Assembly (NCBI RefSeq): GCF_000426685.1
Contig: NZ_AUFV01000003.1
Coordinates: 124,001-188,000 of the forward strand
Length of the DNA: 64,000 nt
Direction: 5' to 3'
DNA from: Solimonas flava DSM 18980
Lineage (GTDB): Bacteria > Pseudomonadota > Gammaproteobacteria > Nevskiales > Nevskiaceae
Below the pieces are notes generated by a model. That model was given only the letters and a program-made list of their open reading frames with translations, searched no databases and had not been told where the DNA came from. The translations under genes were made by a program, and so were the position numbers. Positions 27,416 to 38,558 of the stretch are shown one piece after another (the first letter of the stretch is position 1; each line of letters begins with the position of its first letter).

Positions 27416-28882
27416 TCAGTGCACCGTGCAGACCATGCACGGATCGAACGAGCGCACCACGTGCTGCACGGCGACCGGCGTCGTTTCGGCGGCGCCGACC
27501 GGCGTGCCGGCGAGCGCCGCTTCGAGCGCGCCCGGCTGGCCGCGCGCGTCGCGCGGCGAGAAGTTCCAGGTGGTCGGCGCGACGATCTGGTAGCGCGCGA
27601 TGCGGCCGTCGCGCACTTCCAGCCAGTGCCCGAGCGCGCCGCGCGCCGCCTCGTGGGCGCCGACCGCGCGGCCGTCCTGCAGGCCGCGCCGCGACACCGC
27701 GAAGAACGGCGCGCCGGGTTCGAGCGCGTCGACCCAGCGCTCGGCCCAGACCGCGAGCCGCGCCAGCTCCAGCAGCCGCGCCAGCACGCGATTGCGCACG
27801 TTGCCGCCGGCGGCCGCGGCATCGGCGCACAGCAGCGCATCGCCGCTGACGACGGCGCGCGCCAGCGCGCCGGTCTCCAGCACCGCGCCGCCGTAGCGCG
27901 GCGCCTTGCTCCAGCTGTAGGCCCCGGGCTTGTCGAGCTGCGGCTGCGTCTCGCCGAGCCAGGGATGGCAGGGCGCGTCGCCGGCGTAGTGCGAGGACGC
28001 CAGATCCTCGGCGACGCGCGCGAGGTCGAGCGGCTGCAGGCCGCCGTCGTAGAAGCCGGCGGCGAGCGGCAGCGTAGCGTCCGGCTGCGGGTAGGCGCCG
28101 TACGAGAGATAGCGGCCCGGACCGCGGCCGAGCGCCGGCAGGTCGAGATCGTCGGCGATGTCGAGGAACAGGCGCAGGTCCGAGGCCGGCGCCGCGGCCT
28201 GCCAGCGCCGCAGCGCGGCCGGCGTGTCGAGCGCGAGCACCGCCTCCAGCGCGTCGCCGAAAGTTTCGCGCTCGAGGTAGCGGCGGAATTCGCGGACCAA
28301 CGCGCGCAGACGCAGCCGTTCCGACGCGTCGACCGCGCGCGAGCTGCCGCCGGGCTGCACCGACTGCGTGTGCGGCCACTTGCCGCCGAGCAGGCCGACG
28401 ATCGTGAACCAGCGCTGGCGCGCGGCCAGCGCCGTGCGCGCCCGCGCGCCGGCCCCGGCCGCGTAGCGCGCCTGCACCTCGGCATGCCAGTCGCGCGCGG
28501 CGTAGGCCTCGCGCGCGAAGTCCGGCATGAAGAACAGATAGAAATGCGTGAGGTGGTCGGCGGCGTTCTCGACGCCGGCCATCAGGTTCAGCGCGTGGCG
28601 GCCGTTGTCCGGCATGCGCACGCCGGACAGCTGGGCGAGCGCGTCGGCGGCGGCCAGCGACTGCGAGACCGAACAGATGCCGCAGATGCGCGGCACGTAG
28701 ACCAGCGCGTCGAACGGATCGCGGCCCGGCAGGATCTGCTCGAAGCCGCGGTACATCGGCGAGTTGACCCAGGCCTTGCGCACCGCGCCGTCGGCGATGT
28801 CGAGCCGCACTTCGAGATCGCCCTCGACGCGGTTGAACGGCCCGACGACCAGGCGCCGGCTGCGGCGGGCCGCCTCGCTCAT
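27416..28882 (-). CDS. hoxC: Regulatory [NiFe]-hydrogenase large subunit (HoxC/HupV)
   Basis: H2 sensor large subunit of 488 residues. The Ni-Fe ligands are RICGIC (Cys67, Cys70) and DPCMVC (Cys482, Cys485). The chain ends exactly at TVH, with no C-terminal propeptide. Regulatory (group 2b) hydrogenases are known to lack this extension and need no maturation protease. With HoxB it binds H2 and controls the HoxJ kinase. The start overlaps hoxB by four bases (ATGA). The gene contrasts with hupL at 43347, which keeps a 15-residue tail. Confidence 0.92.
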   Translation of the reverse strand: MSEAARRSRRLVVGPFNRVEGDLEVRLDIADGAVRKAWVNSPMYRGFEQILPGRDPFDALVYVPRICGICSVSQSLAAADALAQLSGVRMPDNGRHALNLMAGVENAADHLTHFYLFFMPDFAREAYAARDWHAEVQARYAAGAGARARTALAARQRWFTIVGLLGGKWPHTQSVQPGGSSRAVDASERLRLRALVREFRRYLERETFGDALEAVLALDTPAALRRWQAAAPASDLRLFLDIADDLDLPALGRGPGRYLSYGAYPQPDATLPLAAGFYDGGLQPLDLARVAEDLASSHYAGDAPCHPWLGETQPQLDKPGAYSWSKAPRYGGAVLETGALARAVVSGDALLCADAAAAGGNVRNRVLARLLELARLAVWAERWVDALEPGAPFFAVSRRGLQDGRAVGAHEAARGALGHWLEVRDGRIARYQIVAPTTWNFSPRDARGQPGALEAALAGTPVGAAETTPVAVQHVVRSFDPCMVCTVH

Positions 28883-29882
28883 CGGCCGCGGCGCACGGTC
28901 GGCTTGATCGCCGGCGGCAGCACGGCGTGATCGGCGACCGCGTTGTGACGCACGCGCGCCGGCGTCGCCGACTTCGACAGCGAGGCGAGCGCGACGAACC
29001 AGGCCTTCGGCATGTCGGTCGGCAGGCCGATCGGAATGCCGGCGATCTTCGGCGTCATGTGGAACGGATGCCCCGGGTCCTCGAAGCCGGGCTCGGTGCA
29101 GCTGATGCAGGCGTAGCCGCCGCGCGTGCACGAGCCGGCGCCGTTCCAGGCGCGAATGTTGCAGTCGCCATGCGCCTGCGTGCCCTTGCAGCCCATGTGC
29201 TCCATCAGGCAGCCGAGGTCGGACGGCTTCTCGGCGCTGGCCTTGAACTCGTAGAACTCGTTGCGCGTGCAGCCGTGGTGGACCAGCTGGTCGGCGTAGA
29301 AGCGCGGCCGCGCCAGCGCATCGAGCGCGGCGCCGTCCAGCGCGTCGCGCGCCAGCAGCGCCAGGGTTTCGATCACCCAGTCCGGATGCGTCGGGCAGCC
29401 GGCGACATTGACGACCGGCAGGCCGCCGCGCGCGCGGAAGTCGCGGCCGAGCGCGCCGCCGGGTTCGGCGCCCTCGTACTGCAGGCCGACCGCGTCGGTC
29501 GGGTTCGGCCCGCCGGCGCTGATGCCGCCCCAGGCCGCGCAGCTGCCGACCGCGACCACGTGGCGGGCGACGCCGGCCAGATCGCGGACCCAGTCGAGCA
29601 TCGGCCGGCCACTGCCGGCCAGCTCGTGGAAGCGGCCGCTGCCATGCGGTCCGCGCAGCAGCGCGCCCTCGACGCAGAGCACGTCGACCGCCTGCTCGCC
29701 GCGCAGGCAGCGGCCGAGCAGGGCCAGCAGTTCCTCGCCGCCGGCCAGCGACAGCGACGGATGCCAGAGCAGCTCGATGCCGGCGTCGTCCAGCGTCGCG
29801 TACAGGTCCGGCGTGTCGGCGCAGAGCAGCGACATGCTGCAGCCGCCGCAGCCGCCGGACTGCAGCCACAGCACGCGCGCCT

Positions 29883-29886
<4 letters not shown>
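28879..29886 (-). CDS. hoxB: Regulatory [NiFe]-hydrogenase small subunit (HoxB/HupU)
   Basis: 335 residues, with no Tat signal and no C-terminal membrane helix, so cytosolic as expected for the H2 sensor. The proximal cluster motif SGGCGGCSMSL has ordinary CxxC spacing and the later site is VGSCAAWGGISAGGPNPT. It thus lacks the two extra cysteines that HupS (45250-46332) has. Further Fe-S cysteines lie in VHHGCTRNEFYEFKAS, MGCKG and CTRGGYACISC. It is coupled to hoxA upstream and hoxC downstream by four-base overlaps. Confidence 0.92.
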
Positions 29887-31352
<1,466 letters not shown>

Positions 31353-31400
31353 CGTGGGTGGGGACGGAAGGCCCTGCCTGGGATCTGCGAAAGCGCGGCC

Positions 31401-31406
31401 ATCATA
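31401..31406 (-). promoter_or_regulatory. Candidate -10 box for hoxABC
   Basis: On the minus strand GCGTTATGATGG contains TATGAT (31406-31401), five of six to consensus, about 50 bases before the hoxA ATG in the 78-base gap after hypE. No clear -35. It would let the sensor genes be expressed apart from the hup/hyp operon. Confidence 0.4.
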
Positions 31407-31430
31407 ACGCGGACCGCCGCGCCGCCTTTT

Positions 31431-32480
31431 TCAGCAAATGCGCGGCAGCTGCTCGCCGCTGAGCCAGTCGACGACGCGGCGGCCGCCGAAGCGCGTTTCC
31501 ATTTCGACGAAGCCGTGCTCGTCGGCGACGACCTCGCCGATGCAGGCGGCGTCGGCGCCGAGCGGATGCGCGCGCAGCGCCGCGAGCAGGCGCGCCCCGT
31601 GCTCGGCCGGACAGATCGCGACCAGCTTGCCCTCGTTGGCGACGTACAGCGGATCGAGGCCGAGCAGCTCGCAGGCGGCGGCGACCTGCGGACGCAGCGG
31701 GATGTCCGCCTCGCGCAGGCGCATGCCGACGCCCGACTGCGCGGCGATCTCGTTGAGCGTGGTCGCCAGCCCGCCGCGCGTCGGATCGCGCAGCACCGCG
31801 GTCTGCGGCACCGCCGCGAGCAGCTCGGCGACCAGCCCGTGCAGCGCCGCGGTGTCGGACTGCACGGCGGTCTCGAAGCCGAGCGATTCGCGCGTCGAGA
31901 GGATCGCCACGCCGTGATCGCCGATGCAGCCGGACACGTAGATGCGATCGCCCGGCCGCGCGCGATGGCCGGCCGGACGCGGCGCGCCGGGCGCGATGAC
32001 GCCGACGCCGGTCGTGGTGATGAACACGCCGTCGCCCTTGCCCTGCTCGACGACCTTGGTGTCGCCGGTGACGATGGCGACGCCGGCTTCGCGCGCGGCG
32101 CGCGCCATCGACGCGACGATGCGGCGCAGCTCGGCGAGCGGATAGCCTTCCTCGAGAATGAAGCTCGCCGCCAGGTACAGCGGCCGCGCGCCCATCACGG
32201 CGACGTCGTTGACGGTGCCGTGCACGGCGAGGCAGCCGATGTCGCCGCCCGGGAAGAACAGCGGCGTGACCACGTGCGCGTCGGTCGCCATCACGCATTC
32301 GCCGGCCGGCAGCGGCAGGCGCGCGCCGTCGTCGCCCTGGCGCAGCCATTCGTTGTCGAACGCCGCCGCGAACAGCTCGCGGATCAGCTGCGCGGCGGCG
32401 CGGCCGCCGGCGCCGTGGTTGAGATCGACGCGGCCGCGCTTGAAGTCCAGCGGCCGCACATAGGGTTCCGGAGCGCTCAT
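31431..32480 (-). CDS. hypE: Hydrogenase maturation protein HypE
   Basis: 349 residues of the AIR-synthase-like (PurM) fold. HypE dehydrates the S-carbamoyl group on its C-terminal cysteine to thiocyanate, the source of the active-site cyanide ligands. The chain ends in PRIC, the essential C-terminal cysteine. The start MSAPEPYVRPLDFKRGRVDL leads into the conserved LNHGAGG motif, and GDTKVVEQGKGDGVF is the ATP-site region. It is the last gene of the hyp series, 34 bases after hypD. Confidence 0.95.
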   Translation of the reverse strand: MSAPEPYVRPLDFKRGRVDLNHGAGGRAAAQLIRELFAAAFDNEWLRQGDDGARLPLPAGECVMATDAHVVTPLFFPGGDIGCLAVHGTVNDVAVMGARPLYLAASFILEEGYPLAELRRIVASMARAAREAGVAIVTGDTKVVEQGKGDGVFITTTGVGVIAPGAPRPAGHRARPGDRIYVSGCIGDHGVAILSTRESLGFETAVQSDTAALHGLVAELLAAVPQTAVLRDPTRGGLATTLNEIAAQSGVGMRLREADIPLRPQVAAACELLGLDPLYVANEGKLVAICPAEHGARLLAALRAHPLGADAACIGEVVADEHGFVEMETRFGGRRVVDWLSGEQLPRIC

Positions 32481-32514
32481 GTCGTCTCTCCCGGCAGCGG
32501 ATCGGTGGCCGCGC

Positions 32515-33654
32515 TCATGCCGCGCGCGCGCCGGCGTCGCGGAAGCGGCCGTAGGTGTAGTGCGCGGCGCAGGCGCCCTCGCTCGACACCATGCACGAGC
32601 CGACCGGCGACTCCGGCGTGCAGACGGTGCCGAAGATGCGGCAGTCCTGCGGGCGCTTGATGCCGCGCAGGATCGCGCCGCATTCGCAAAGCTTGTGATC
32701 GGCGACCGGCGTGTACTGCAGCGCGAAACGGCGCTCGGCGTCGAACGCGGCATAGCGGTCCGACAGGCGCAGCGCGCTCAGCGGCAGCTCGCCGAGGCCG
32801 CGCCACTCGAAGCTTTCGCGCAGCGCGAAGACCTCGTCCATCAGCGCCTGCGCGTGCAGATTGCCGGCCGGCGTCACCGCGCGCGTGAATTCGTTCTCGA
32901 CCTCGGCGCGGCCGTCGTTGATCTGCCGCACCAGCATCAGGATCGCCTGCAGCACGTCGAGCGGCTCGAAGCCGGCGATCACCACCGGCTTGCGGTAGGC
33001 GGCAGCGAAGCGCGCGTACGGATCGGAGCCGATGACGATCGACACGTGCGCCGGGCCGACGAAGCCGTCGATCGCGGCCGTCGCCTGCGCCTCGTCGCCG
33101 GCGGCGTCGAGAATGTGGCGGATCGCCGGCGGCGTCAGCACGTGGCAGCACAGCACGCTGAAGTTGGTCAGGCCGAGGCGCGCCGCCTCGCGCACGACCA
33201 GCGCGGTCGGCGGCGTCGTGGTCTCGAAGCCGATCGCCAGGAACACCAGCTGCCGCTCGGGTTGCGCCTGCGCCAGCTTCAGCGCGTCGGCCGCCGAGTA
33301 GACCATGCGGATGTCGGCGCCGCGCGCCTTGGCCTTGAGCAGCGACAGCTGGTCCGAGGCCGGCACGCGCAGGGTGTCGCCGTAGGTGCACAGCGTCACG
33401 CCGTGTTCGAGCGCGAGGCGGATCGCCAGATCGACGCGGCCGATCGGCAGCACGCAGACCGGGCAGCCGGGGCCGTGGATCATGCGCACGTTGGCCGGCA
33501 GCAGATCGGCGACGCCGTAGCGCGAGATCGCGTGCGTGTGGCCGCCGCAGAACTCCATGAAGCGGTATTCGCGCCGCGGCTCGGCCTCGGCCGCCAGGCG
33601 CGCGGCGAGCTGCTGCGCGAGCGCGCCGTCGCGGAACTCGTCGATGTACTTCAT
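32515..33654 (-). CDS. hypD: Hydrogenase maturation protein HypD
   Basis: 379 residues. HypD carries a [4Fe-4S] cluster and, with HypC, is the scaffold on which Fe(CN)2CO is built. Conserved motifs are FMEFCGGHTHA, HGPGCPVCVLP, and IGFETTTPPTA. The C-terminal cluster cysteines are in LCECGAILRG, CRIFGTVCTP and GSCMVSSEGAC. It overlaps the hypC stop by four bases (ATGA). Confidence 0.95.
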   Translation of the reverse strand: MKYIDEFRDGALAQQLAARLAAEAEPRREYRFMEFCGGHTHAISRYGVADLLPANVRMIHGPGCPVCVLPIGRVDLAIRLALEHGVTLCTYGDTLRVPASDQLSLLKAKARGADIRMVYSAADALKLAQAQPERQLVFLAIGFETTTPPTALVVREAARLGLTNFSVLCCHVLTPPAIRHILDAAGDEAQATAAIDGFVGPAHVSIVIGSDPYARFAAAYRKPVVIAGFEPLDVLQAILMLVRQINDGRAEVENEFTRAVTPAGNLHAQALMDEVFALRESFEWRGLGELPLSALRLSDRYAAFDAERRFALQYTPVADHKLCECGAILRGIKRPQDCRIFGTVCTPESPVGSCMVSSEGACAAHYTYGRFRDAGARAA

Positions 33655-33884
33655 GCGGCATCCTCCAGCGGGCCGGCGCCGGCTTCGGCGAACAGCGCCA
33701 GCGTGCGCGCCGCTTCCTCGGCGTCGAGCTGGCCGATCGCGTAGCCGACGTGGACGATCACGTAGTCGCCGACGCCGGCGTCCGGGGTCAGCGCGACCGA
33801 GATTTCCTTGTGCACGCCGCCGAGATCGACGACGGCACTGTCGCCGTCGCGGCGGACGATGCGGGCGGGCAGGGCAAGACACAT
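33651..33884 (-). CDS. hypC: Hydrogenase maturation chaperone HypC
   Basis: 77-residue OB-fold chaperone beginning MCLALPARIV; the invariant Cys2 binds the Fe(CN)2CO unit and passes it from HypD to the large-subunit precursor. The GAGGAG ribosome-binding site overlaps the end of hypF, two bases away, and the stop overlaps hypD (ATGA). A second HypC-like protein, HupF, is encoded at 40641. Confidence 0.95.
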   Translation of the reverse strand: MCLALPARIVRRDGDSAVVDLGGVHKEISVALTPDAGVGDYVIVHVGYAIGQLDAEEAARTLALFAEAGAGPLEDAA

Positions 33885-33886
33885 CT

Positions 33887-36274
33887 TCAGTTCTCCTCGA
33901 TGGGCGACGCGGCGAGGCGCCGGCTGGCGATCCAGGCCTGGCCGAGCGCCAGACCGCCGTCGCCGGGCGGCGCCTGCATCGCCTCGCACGCGGCGACGCC
34001 GGACGCGCGCAGGCGCGCCAGCAGCGCGTCGCGCAGCAGGCGGTTGATGAGACAGCCGCCGCCGAGCGCGACGGCCGCCGGACGCGACGCGAGCAGCGGC
34101 GCCAGCGCCAGCGCGGCGAGGCCGTCGTGAAAATCGAGCGCGGCGCGCGCGACCGCGTCGGCATCGTCGCGATCGGTGTCGAGCAGACGCGTCCACAAGA
34201 CATCGAAGCCGGCGCCGGCCGGCAGCGGGCGCGGCACGACGCCGGCGGCGCGCGCACGCGCCGCGCAGGCTTCGAGACGCATCGCCGCGTCGGCCTCGTG
34301 CGCGTTGCGCTCGGCGATGCCGAGCAGCGCCGCGGCGGCGTCGAACGCGCGGCCGGCGCTGCTGCTCGGCACGCCGTGCAGGCCGCGCCCGAGCAGGCGC
34401 GCGACGGCCGGCGCCGCCGGCTGCGCGGCGTAGCGGCGCGCGATCTCGTCGCCGCGCCCGAGCCCGTGCAGCACCGCGGCCGCCATCCGCCACGGCTCGC
34501 GCGCCGCGGCGTCGCCGCCGGCCATCGTCAGCGCCGGCAGATGACCGCGCCGCGTGCAGGTGCCGTCGGCGCCGAGGCGCAGCCACTCGCCGCCCCAGAT
34601 CGTGCCGTCGTCGCCGAGGCCGCTGCCGTCGAGGATCAGGCCGTCGAGCGCACCGTCGAGCGCGTGCTCGGCGCGCACCGCGGCGAGATGCGCGGCGTGA
34701 TGCTGGACGGCGAACGCCGGCACCCGCCAGCGGGCGGCGAGCGCGGCGGCGGCGCGCGTGCTGTAGAAATCCGGATGGCGGTCGTGCGCGACCGCCCGCG
34801 GGCGCACGCCGAGGAAGCCGGTGAGGCGCGTCACCATCTCGTCGAGCGCGGCGCAGGCGGCGCGCGTGTCGAGATCGCCGATATGCGGCGACAGGAACGC
34901 CTCGTTGCCGCGCGTCACGCAGATCGCGTTCTTCAGCCAGCCGCCGCAGGCGAGCACCGGCGGCGCGTCGGCCGGCACGCCGTGCAGCACGATCGGGTCC
35001 GGCACGTAGCCGCGCGCGCGGCGCACGAACGGCGCGTGCAGGCGGCCCTGCGCATCGACGCCGAGCGGTCGGCGCACGCTGTCGTCGCAGCGCGCGACGA
35101 TCTCGCGGTCGTGCACGAGATAGGCGTCGGCGAGGCCGCGCAGCTGCGCGAAAGCCTCGTCGTTGCCGGTGACCAGCGGCTCGCCGGCCGGGTTGGCGCT
35201 GGTGACCACGAACAGCGCGTCGCAGGCGGCGTCGCGCCAGCCGTCGCCGGCCGGGCGGCCGAGCCATTCGTGCAGCAGCAGCCAGTGCAGCGGATGCGCC
35301 GGCAGCATCGCGCCCCATTCGCCGAGCGCCGGCGCCAGCGCGGCGTCGAGCGCGTCGGCGGCGACGGCGGCGCGGCGCGGTAGCAGCACGATCGGCCGCG
35401 CCGGGCTTTCGAGCAGCGCGGCGGCGCCGGCGTCGACCGTCAGCCAGCGGCGCAGGCTCGCGGCATTGAGCGCCAGCACCGCGAACGGCTTGCCGGGCCG
35501 CCGCTTGGCGGCACGCAGGCGCGCGACGGCGGCGGCGCGCTGCGCGTCGCAGACCAGATGGAAGCCGCCGACGCCGCGCACGGCGACGACCGCGCCGGCG
35601 CGCAGCGCGGCGACCGCGGCGGCGAGCGGATCGGCGCTCGCCACGCGCAGGCCGTCGGCGTCGTGCCAGGCCAGCCGCGGCCCGCAGACCGGACAGGCGT
35701 TCGGCTGCGCGTGATGGCGGCGCTCGGCCGGCTCGTCGTACTCGCGGCGGCAGGCCGGGCACAGCGCGAACGCCGCCATGCTCGTCGCCGGACGGTCGTA
35801 CGGCAGCGCGCGGACCAGCGTGTAGCGCGGCCCGCACTGCGTGCAGTTGATGAACGGATAGCGGTAGCGGCGATCGGCGGGATCGAACAGCTCGCGCAGG
35901 CAGTCCGCGCAGACCGCGGCGTCGGCCGGCAGGCCGGTCGTCAGCGCCGCGCGCGCATCGCTGTCGTCGATGCGAAAGCCGGTCTCGTCGGCGCGCGGCG
36001 GCAGCGCCTCGCAGCTCAGACGGTCGACGCGCGCCAGCGGCGGCGGCGCGGCGCGCAGCCGCGCCAGCAGCGCGTCGAGCTGCGCACGCGGCCCCTGCGC
36101 TTCCAGCCACAGGCCGTCGGCGCCGTTGCGCACCCAGCCGCTGAGACCGAGCGCGCGCGCCTCGCGCAGGCAGTGCGGACGGAAACCCACGCCCTGCACG
36201 CTGCCTTCGAGATGCAGGCGCCAGCGCGCCAGCTCGGGCACGGCGCGCAGCGGCGGGGCGGGAGCCGGCGTCAT
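33887..36274 (-). CDS. hypF: Carbamoyltransferase HypF
   Basis: 795 residues, full length. Order: acylphosphatase-like domain (about 18-100, GSVQGVGFRPH), two zinc-finger-like CxxC pairs (CADC, CTQC, CPAC, CPVC between about 118 and 200), a YrdC-like domain (about 210-400), and a Kae1-like domain (about 410-790) with QHHAAHLAAVRAEH. HypF makes the carbamoyl adenylate and transfers it to HypE. In the hyp operon between hypB and hypC. Confidence 0.95.
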   Translation of the reverse strand: MTPAPAPPLRAVPELARWRLHLEGSVQGVGFRPHCLREARALGLSGWVRNGADGLWLEAQGPRAQLDALLARLRAAPPPLARVDRLSCEALPPRADETGFRIDDSDARAALTTGLPADAAVCADCLRELFDPADRRYRYPFINCTQCGPRYTLVRALPYDRPATSMAAFALCPACRREYDEPAERRHHAQPNACPVCGPRLAWHDADGLRVASADPLAAAVAALRAGAVVAVRGVGGFHLVCDAQRAAAVARLRAAKRRPGKPFAVLALNAASLRRWLTVDAGAAALLESPARPIVLLPRRAAVAADALDAALAPALGEWGAMLPAHPLHWLLLHEWLGRPAGDGWRDAACDALFVVTSANPAGEPLVTGNDEAFAQLRGLADAYLVHDREIVARCDDSVRRPLGVDAQGRLHAPFVRRARGYVPDPIVLHGVPADAPPVLACGGWLKNAICVTRGNEAFLSPHIGDLDTRAACAALDEMVTRLTGFLGVRPRAVAHDRHPDFYSTRAAAALAARWRVPAFAVQHHAAHLAAVRAEHALDGALDGLILDGSGLGDDGTIWGGEWLRLGADGTCTRRGHLPALTMAGGDAAAREPWRMAAAVLHGLGRGDEIARRYAAQPAAPAVARLLGRGLHGVPSSSAGRAFDAAAALLGIAERNAHEADAAMRLEACAARARAAGVVPRPLPAGAGFDVLWTRLLDTDRDDADAVARAALDFHDGLAALALAPLLASRPAAVALGGGCLINRLLRDALLARLRASGVAACEAMQAPPGDGGLALGQAWIASRRLAASPIEEN

Positions 36275-36281
36275 GCGCGCT

Positions 36282-37130
36282 TCAGACCGCCGCCTGCCGC
36301 GCCGCGAGCCACTGCAGCCAGCGCTCGAAGCCCTCGCCGCCGAACGCCGACAGCTCGATGATCTCGATGTCCGGATTGACGCGGCGCGCGGCGGCCAGCG
36401 CCGTGGCGACGTCGAAACGCAGATGCGGCAGCAGATCGCACTTGTTGAGCAGCATCAGCTGCGCCGCGGCGAACATGTCCGGGTACTTCAGCGGCTTGTC
36501 CTCGCCTTCGGTCACCGACAGGATCGCGACCTTGGCCGCCTCGCCGAGATCCCACATCGCCGGGCAGACGAGGTTGCCGACGTTCTCGACGAACAGCAGC
36601 TGCGGCGCGCCGCCTTCGAGCCCACACCACGCTTCGGCGACCATCTCGGCGTCGAGATGGCAGCCCTTGCCGGTGTTGACCTGCACGGCCGGCGCGCCGG
36701 TGGCGCGAATGCGGTCGGCGTCGTTCGTGGTCTGCTGGTCGCCCTCGATCACCGCCGCGCGCAGGCGGCCGTCGGCCTGCAGGCGGCGGATCGTCTCGAC
36801 CAGCAGCGTGGTCTTGCCCGAGCCGGGGCTCGACACCAGATTCAGGCACAGCACGCCGCGCTGCGCGAAGGCTTGCCGGTTGGCGGCGGCGACGCGGTCG
36901 TTGGCGGCGAGCACGCGCGTTTCCAGATGGATCGCGCGCTCGGCATCGAGCCCCGGCACCGAGACGCCGGCCGGATTGCGCCCGTAGTGCAGATCGCGCG
37001 GCGCGGCGGCCGGTGCGGCGACGCCGGCCGCCGGCGCCTCGGCGACGAACGACAGTCCGTCGAGCGCCGCCGGCGTCGCCGCACCGGCCGGGCTCAATGG
37101 ACGCTGATGACAGCCGCAGACGACGCACAT
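36282..37130 (-). CDS. hypB: Hydrogenase nickel incorporation GTPase HypB
   Basis: 282 residues. The N-terminus MCVVCGCH has the high-affinity nickel CxxCGC motif (Cys2, Cys5, Cys7). The G domain has the P-loop [21 protein letters not shown], and NKCDLL as the guanine-specificity site, with a metal-site Cys-His in [12 protein letters not shown]. The histidine-rich stretch found after CxxCGC in many HypB proteins is absent; the linker is Ala/Pro-rich. It works with HypA in nickel delivery. Its first 37 bases overlap the hypA 3' end. Confidence 0.94.
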   Translation of the reverse strand: MCVVCGCHQRPLSPAGAATPAALDGLSFVAEAPAAGVAAPAAAPRDLHYGRNPAGVSVPGLDAERAIHLETRVLAANDRVAAANRQAFAQRGVLCLNLVSSPGSGKTTLLVETIRRLQADGRLRAAVIEGDQQTTNDADRIRATGAPAVQVNTGKGCHLDAEMVAEAWCGLEGGAPQLLFVENVGNLVCPAMWDLGEAAKVAILSVTEGEDKPLKYPDMFAAAQLMLLNKCDLLPHLRFDVATALAAARRVNPDIEIIELSAFGGEGFERWLQWLAARQAAV

Positions 37131-37516
37131 GACGCGGGCTCCTGGTGGGCGGACGCGTCCGGCGCGTCCGGCAGGTCTTCGACGATCAGCTCGCGCACCG
37201 ACAGCTCGGTGCCGCCGTTCGGCTGCAGCCAGCGACCGCCGCATTGCGGACAGTCGTCGAGGCGCGAGTGGATGGCAACATTGGCGGCGCAGTTCAGGCA
37301 CCAGGCCCGGCCGGCCACTTCGTCGATCTCGATCGCGGCGCCGGCGAGCACACTGCCGGGCGCCAGCGCGTCGAGCGCGAAGCGCAGCGCGCGCACTTCG
37401 ACGCCGGCCAGCGCGCCGACCGCCAGCACCACGCGTTTGACGCGCACGCGCGGCTCGCGCGCCAGCGCGTCCTCGACGAGGCGGATCACGCCGCCGGCCA
37501 GACTGACTTCATGCAT
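37094..37516 (-). CDS. hypA: Hydrogenase nickel incorporation protein HypA
   Basis: 140 residues. The Ni-binding start MHEVSLAGG (His2) is present, and the zinc site CLNC ... CPQC follows. Homologues end near LIVEDLP, about 115 residues; here a C-terminal tail runs on as [20 protein letters not shown] and overlaps the hypB start by 37 bases. HypA inserts nickel with HypB. Its start overlaps the hupK stop by eight bases. Confidence 0.93.
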   Translation of the reverse strand: MHEVSLAGGVIRLVEDALAREPRVRVKRVVLAVGALAGVEVRALRFALDALAPGSVLAGAAIEIDEVAGRAWCLNCAANVAIHSRLDDCPQCGGRWLQPNGGTELSVRELIVEDLPDAPDASAHQEPASCASSAAVISVH

Positions 37517-38558
37517 GCGCGTCCGCCTCCACGGGGGCCTGCGTGTCGACACGGTACTCCACGCAGGGATCGAGGGCGGCGGCGAGCAGCGCGCAGACCG
37601 CGGGGGTTTCGGCAGCGGCCGCCGGCAGCGCGGCGAGGGCGCGGGCGGCGACGCCGCGCGGATGAAAGTTCCATTCGGTCGGCGCCAGCACGCGATAGCG
37701 GGCGATGCGCGCGCCGCTGGCGTCGAGCCGCAATTCGTGCACGAGCAGGCCGCGCGCCATCTCGCACCAGCCGAGGCCGTGCCCGGCGCCGAGCGCGACG
37801 CCGGCGGCGGCGAGCAGCGGCGCGTCGTCGCGCGCCGGCGCCAGCCGTGCGATCTCGGCCAGACGCGCGGTCAGCCGGTCGAGCGCGTGGCGCGGCGGCG
37901 GCAGGCCGGCGCGCGTCCAGCTGCCGGTCTCGCACGGCGCCGCGGCGGCGGCAAGCGCGGCGCCGGCGGCGGTCGGCGCCGGCAGCGGCGGATCGGCGTC
38001 GCGCAGCCACCGCCGCGCGCGCGCCGCCTGCGGCCGCAGCAGCGCGGCCGGCAGCGTCGCCGCGGCGGCGAGCCAGCGGTCGAGCGCACGGTCGTCGCGC
38101 GCCTGCCAGGCGGCGAGCCAGTCGGCGCCCGGCTGGCCGTAGACCTGGGCGGCCAGCCAGGCGCGGATCGCGGCGGCGTCGCCGTCGGCGCGCAGCGCCG
38201 GCGACGCGGCGAGCGCGGCCAGCGACGCGGCGTCGCCGGGGCCGGCACCGAGCCGGCGCGGCCAGTCGATCCACAGCCGGCGCAGATGTTCGGCGAGCGT
38301 CTGGCGGTCGAGCGCGTGGCGCAGCGCCGGCGCCGCCTCCGCGGTCGTGCCGCGCGCCGCAGCGAGCGCGAGCTGCGCGGCGAGCCGGTGCGCGCCGCCG
38401 CACAGTGAGAACAGCGCCGGCAGCAGCTGGCCGGCCGCGTCGGCCGCGCGCCCGGCCAGCAGGCCCTGCAGGTCGAACGCCGGGCGCGCGCCGATCGCGT
38501 CGCGCACCCGGCCGGGGCGCAGCACCAGCGAGCCTTCGGCGATCGATACCGCGCTCAT
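37509..38558 (-). CDS. hupK: Hydrogenase assembly factor HupK (large-subunit-like)
   Basis: 349 residues, Ala/Arg-rich, related to [NiFe] large subunits but without a full metal site. An N-terminal CGGAH stands where the first CxxC would be, and a C-terminal ALDPCVEYRVD keeps only the first cysteine of DPCxxC. APTEWNFHPRG matches the large-subunit motif near the C-terminus. HupK/HoxV is thought to be a scaffold on which the Fe(CN)2CO unit is handed to the large subunit. Its start overlaps hupJ (ATGA). Confidence 0.82.
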   Translation of the reverse strand: MSAVSIAEGSLVLRPGRVRDAIGARPAFDLQGLLAGRAADAAGQLLPALFSLCGGAHRLAAQLALAAARGTTAEAAPALRHALDRQTLAEHLRRLWIDWPRRLGAGPGDAASLAALAASPALRADGDAAAIRAWLAAQVYGQPGADWLAAWQARDDRALDRWLAAAATLPAALLRPQAARARRWLRDADPPLPAPTAAGAALAAAAAPCETGSWTRAGLPPPRHALDRLTARLAEIARLAPARDDAPLLAAAGVALGAGHGLGWCEMARGLLVHELRLDASGARIARYRVLAPTEWNFHPRGVAARALAALPAAAAETPAVCALLAAALDPCVEYRVDTQAPVEADAHA

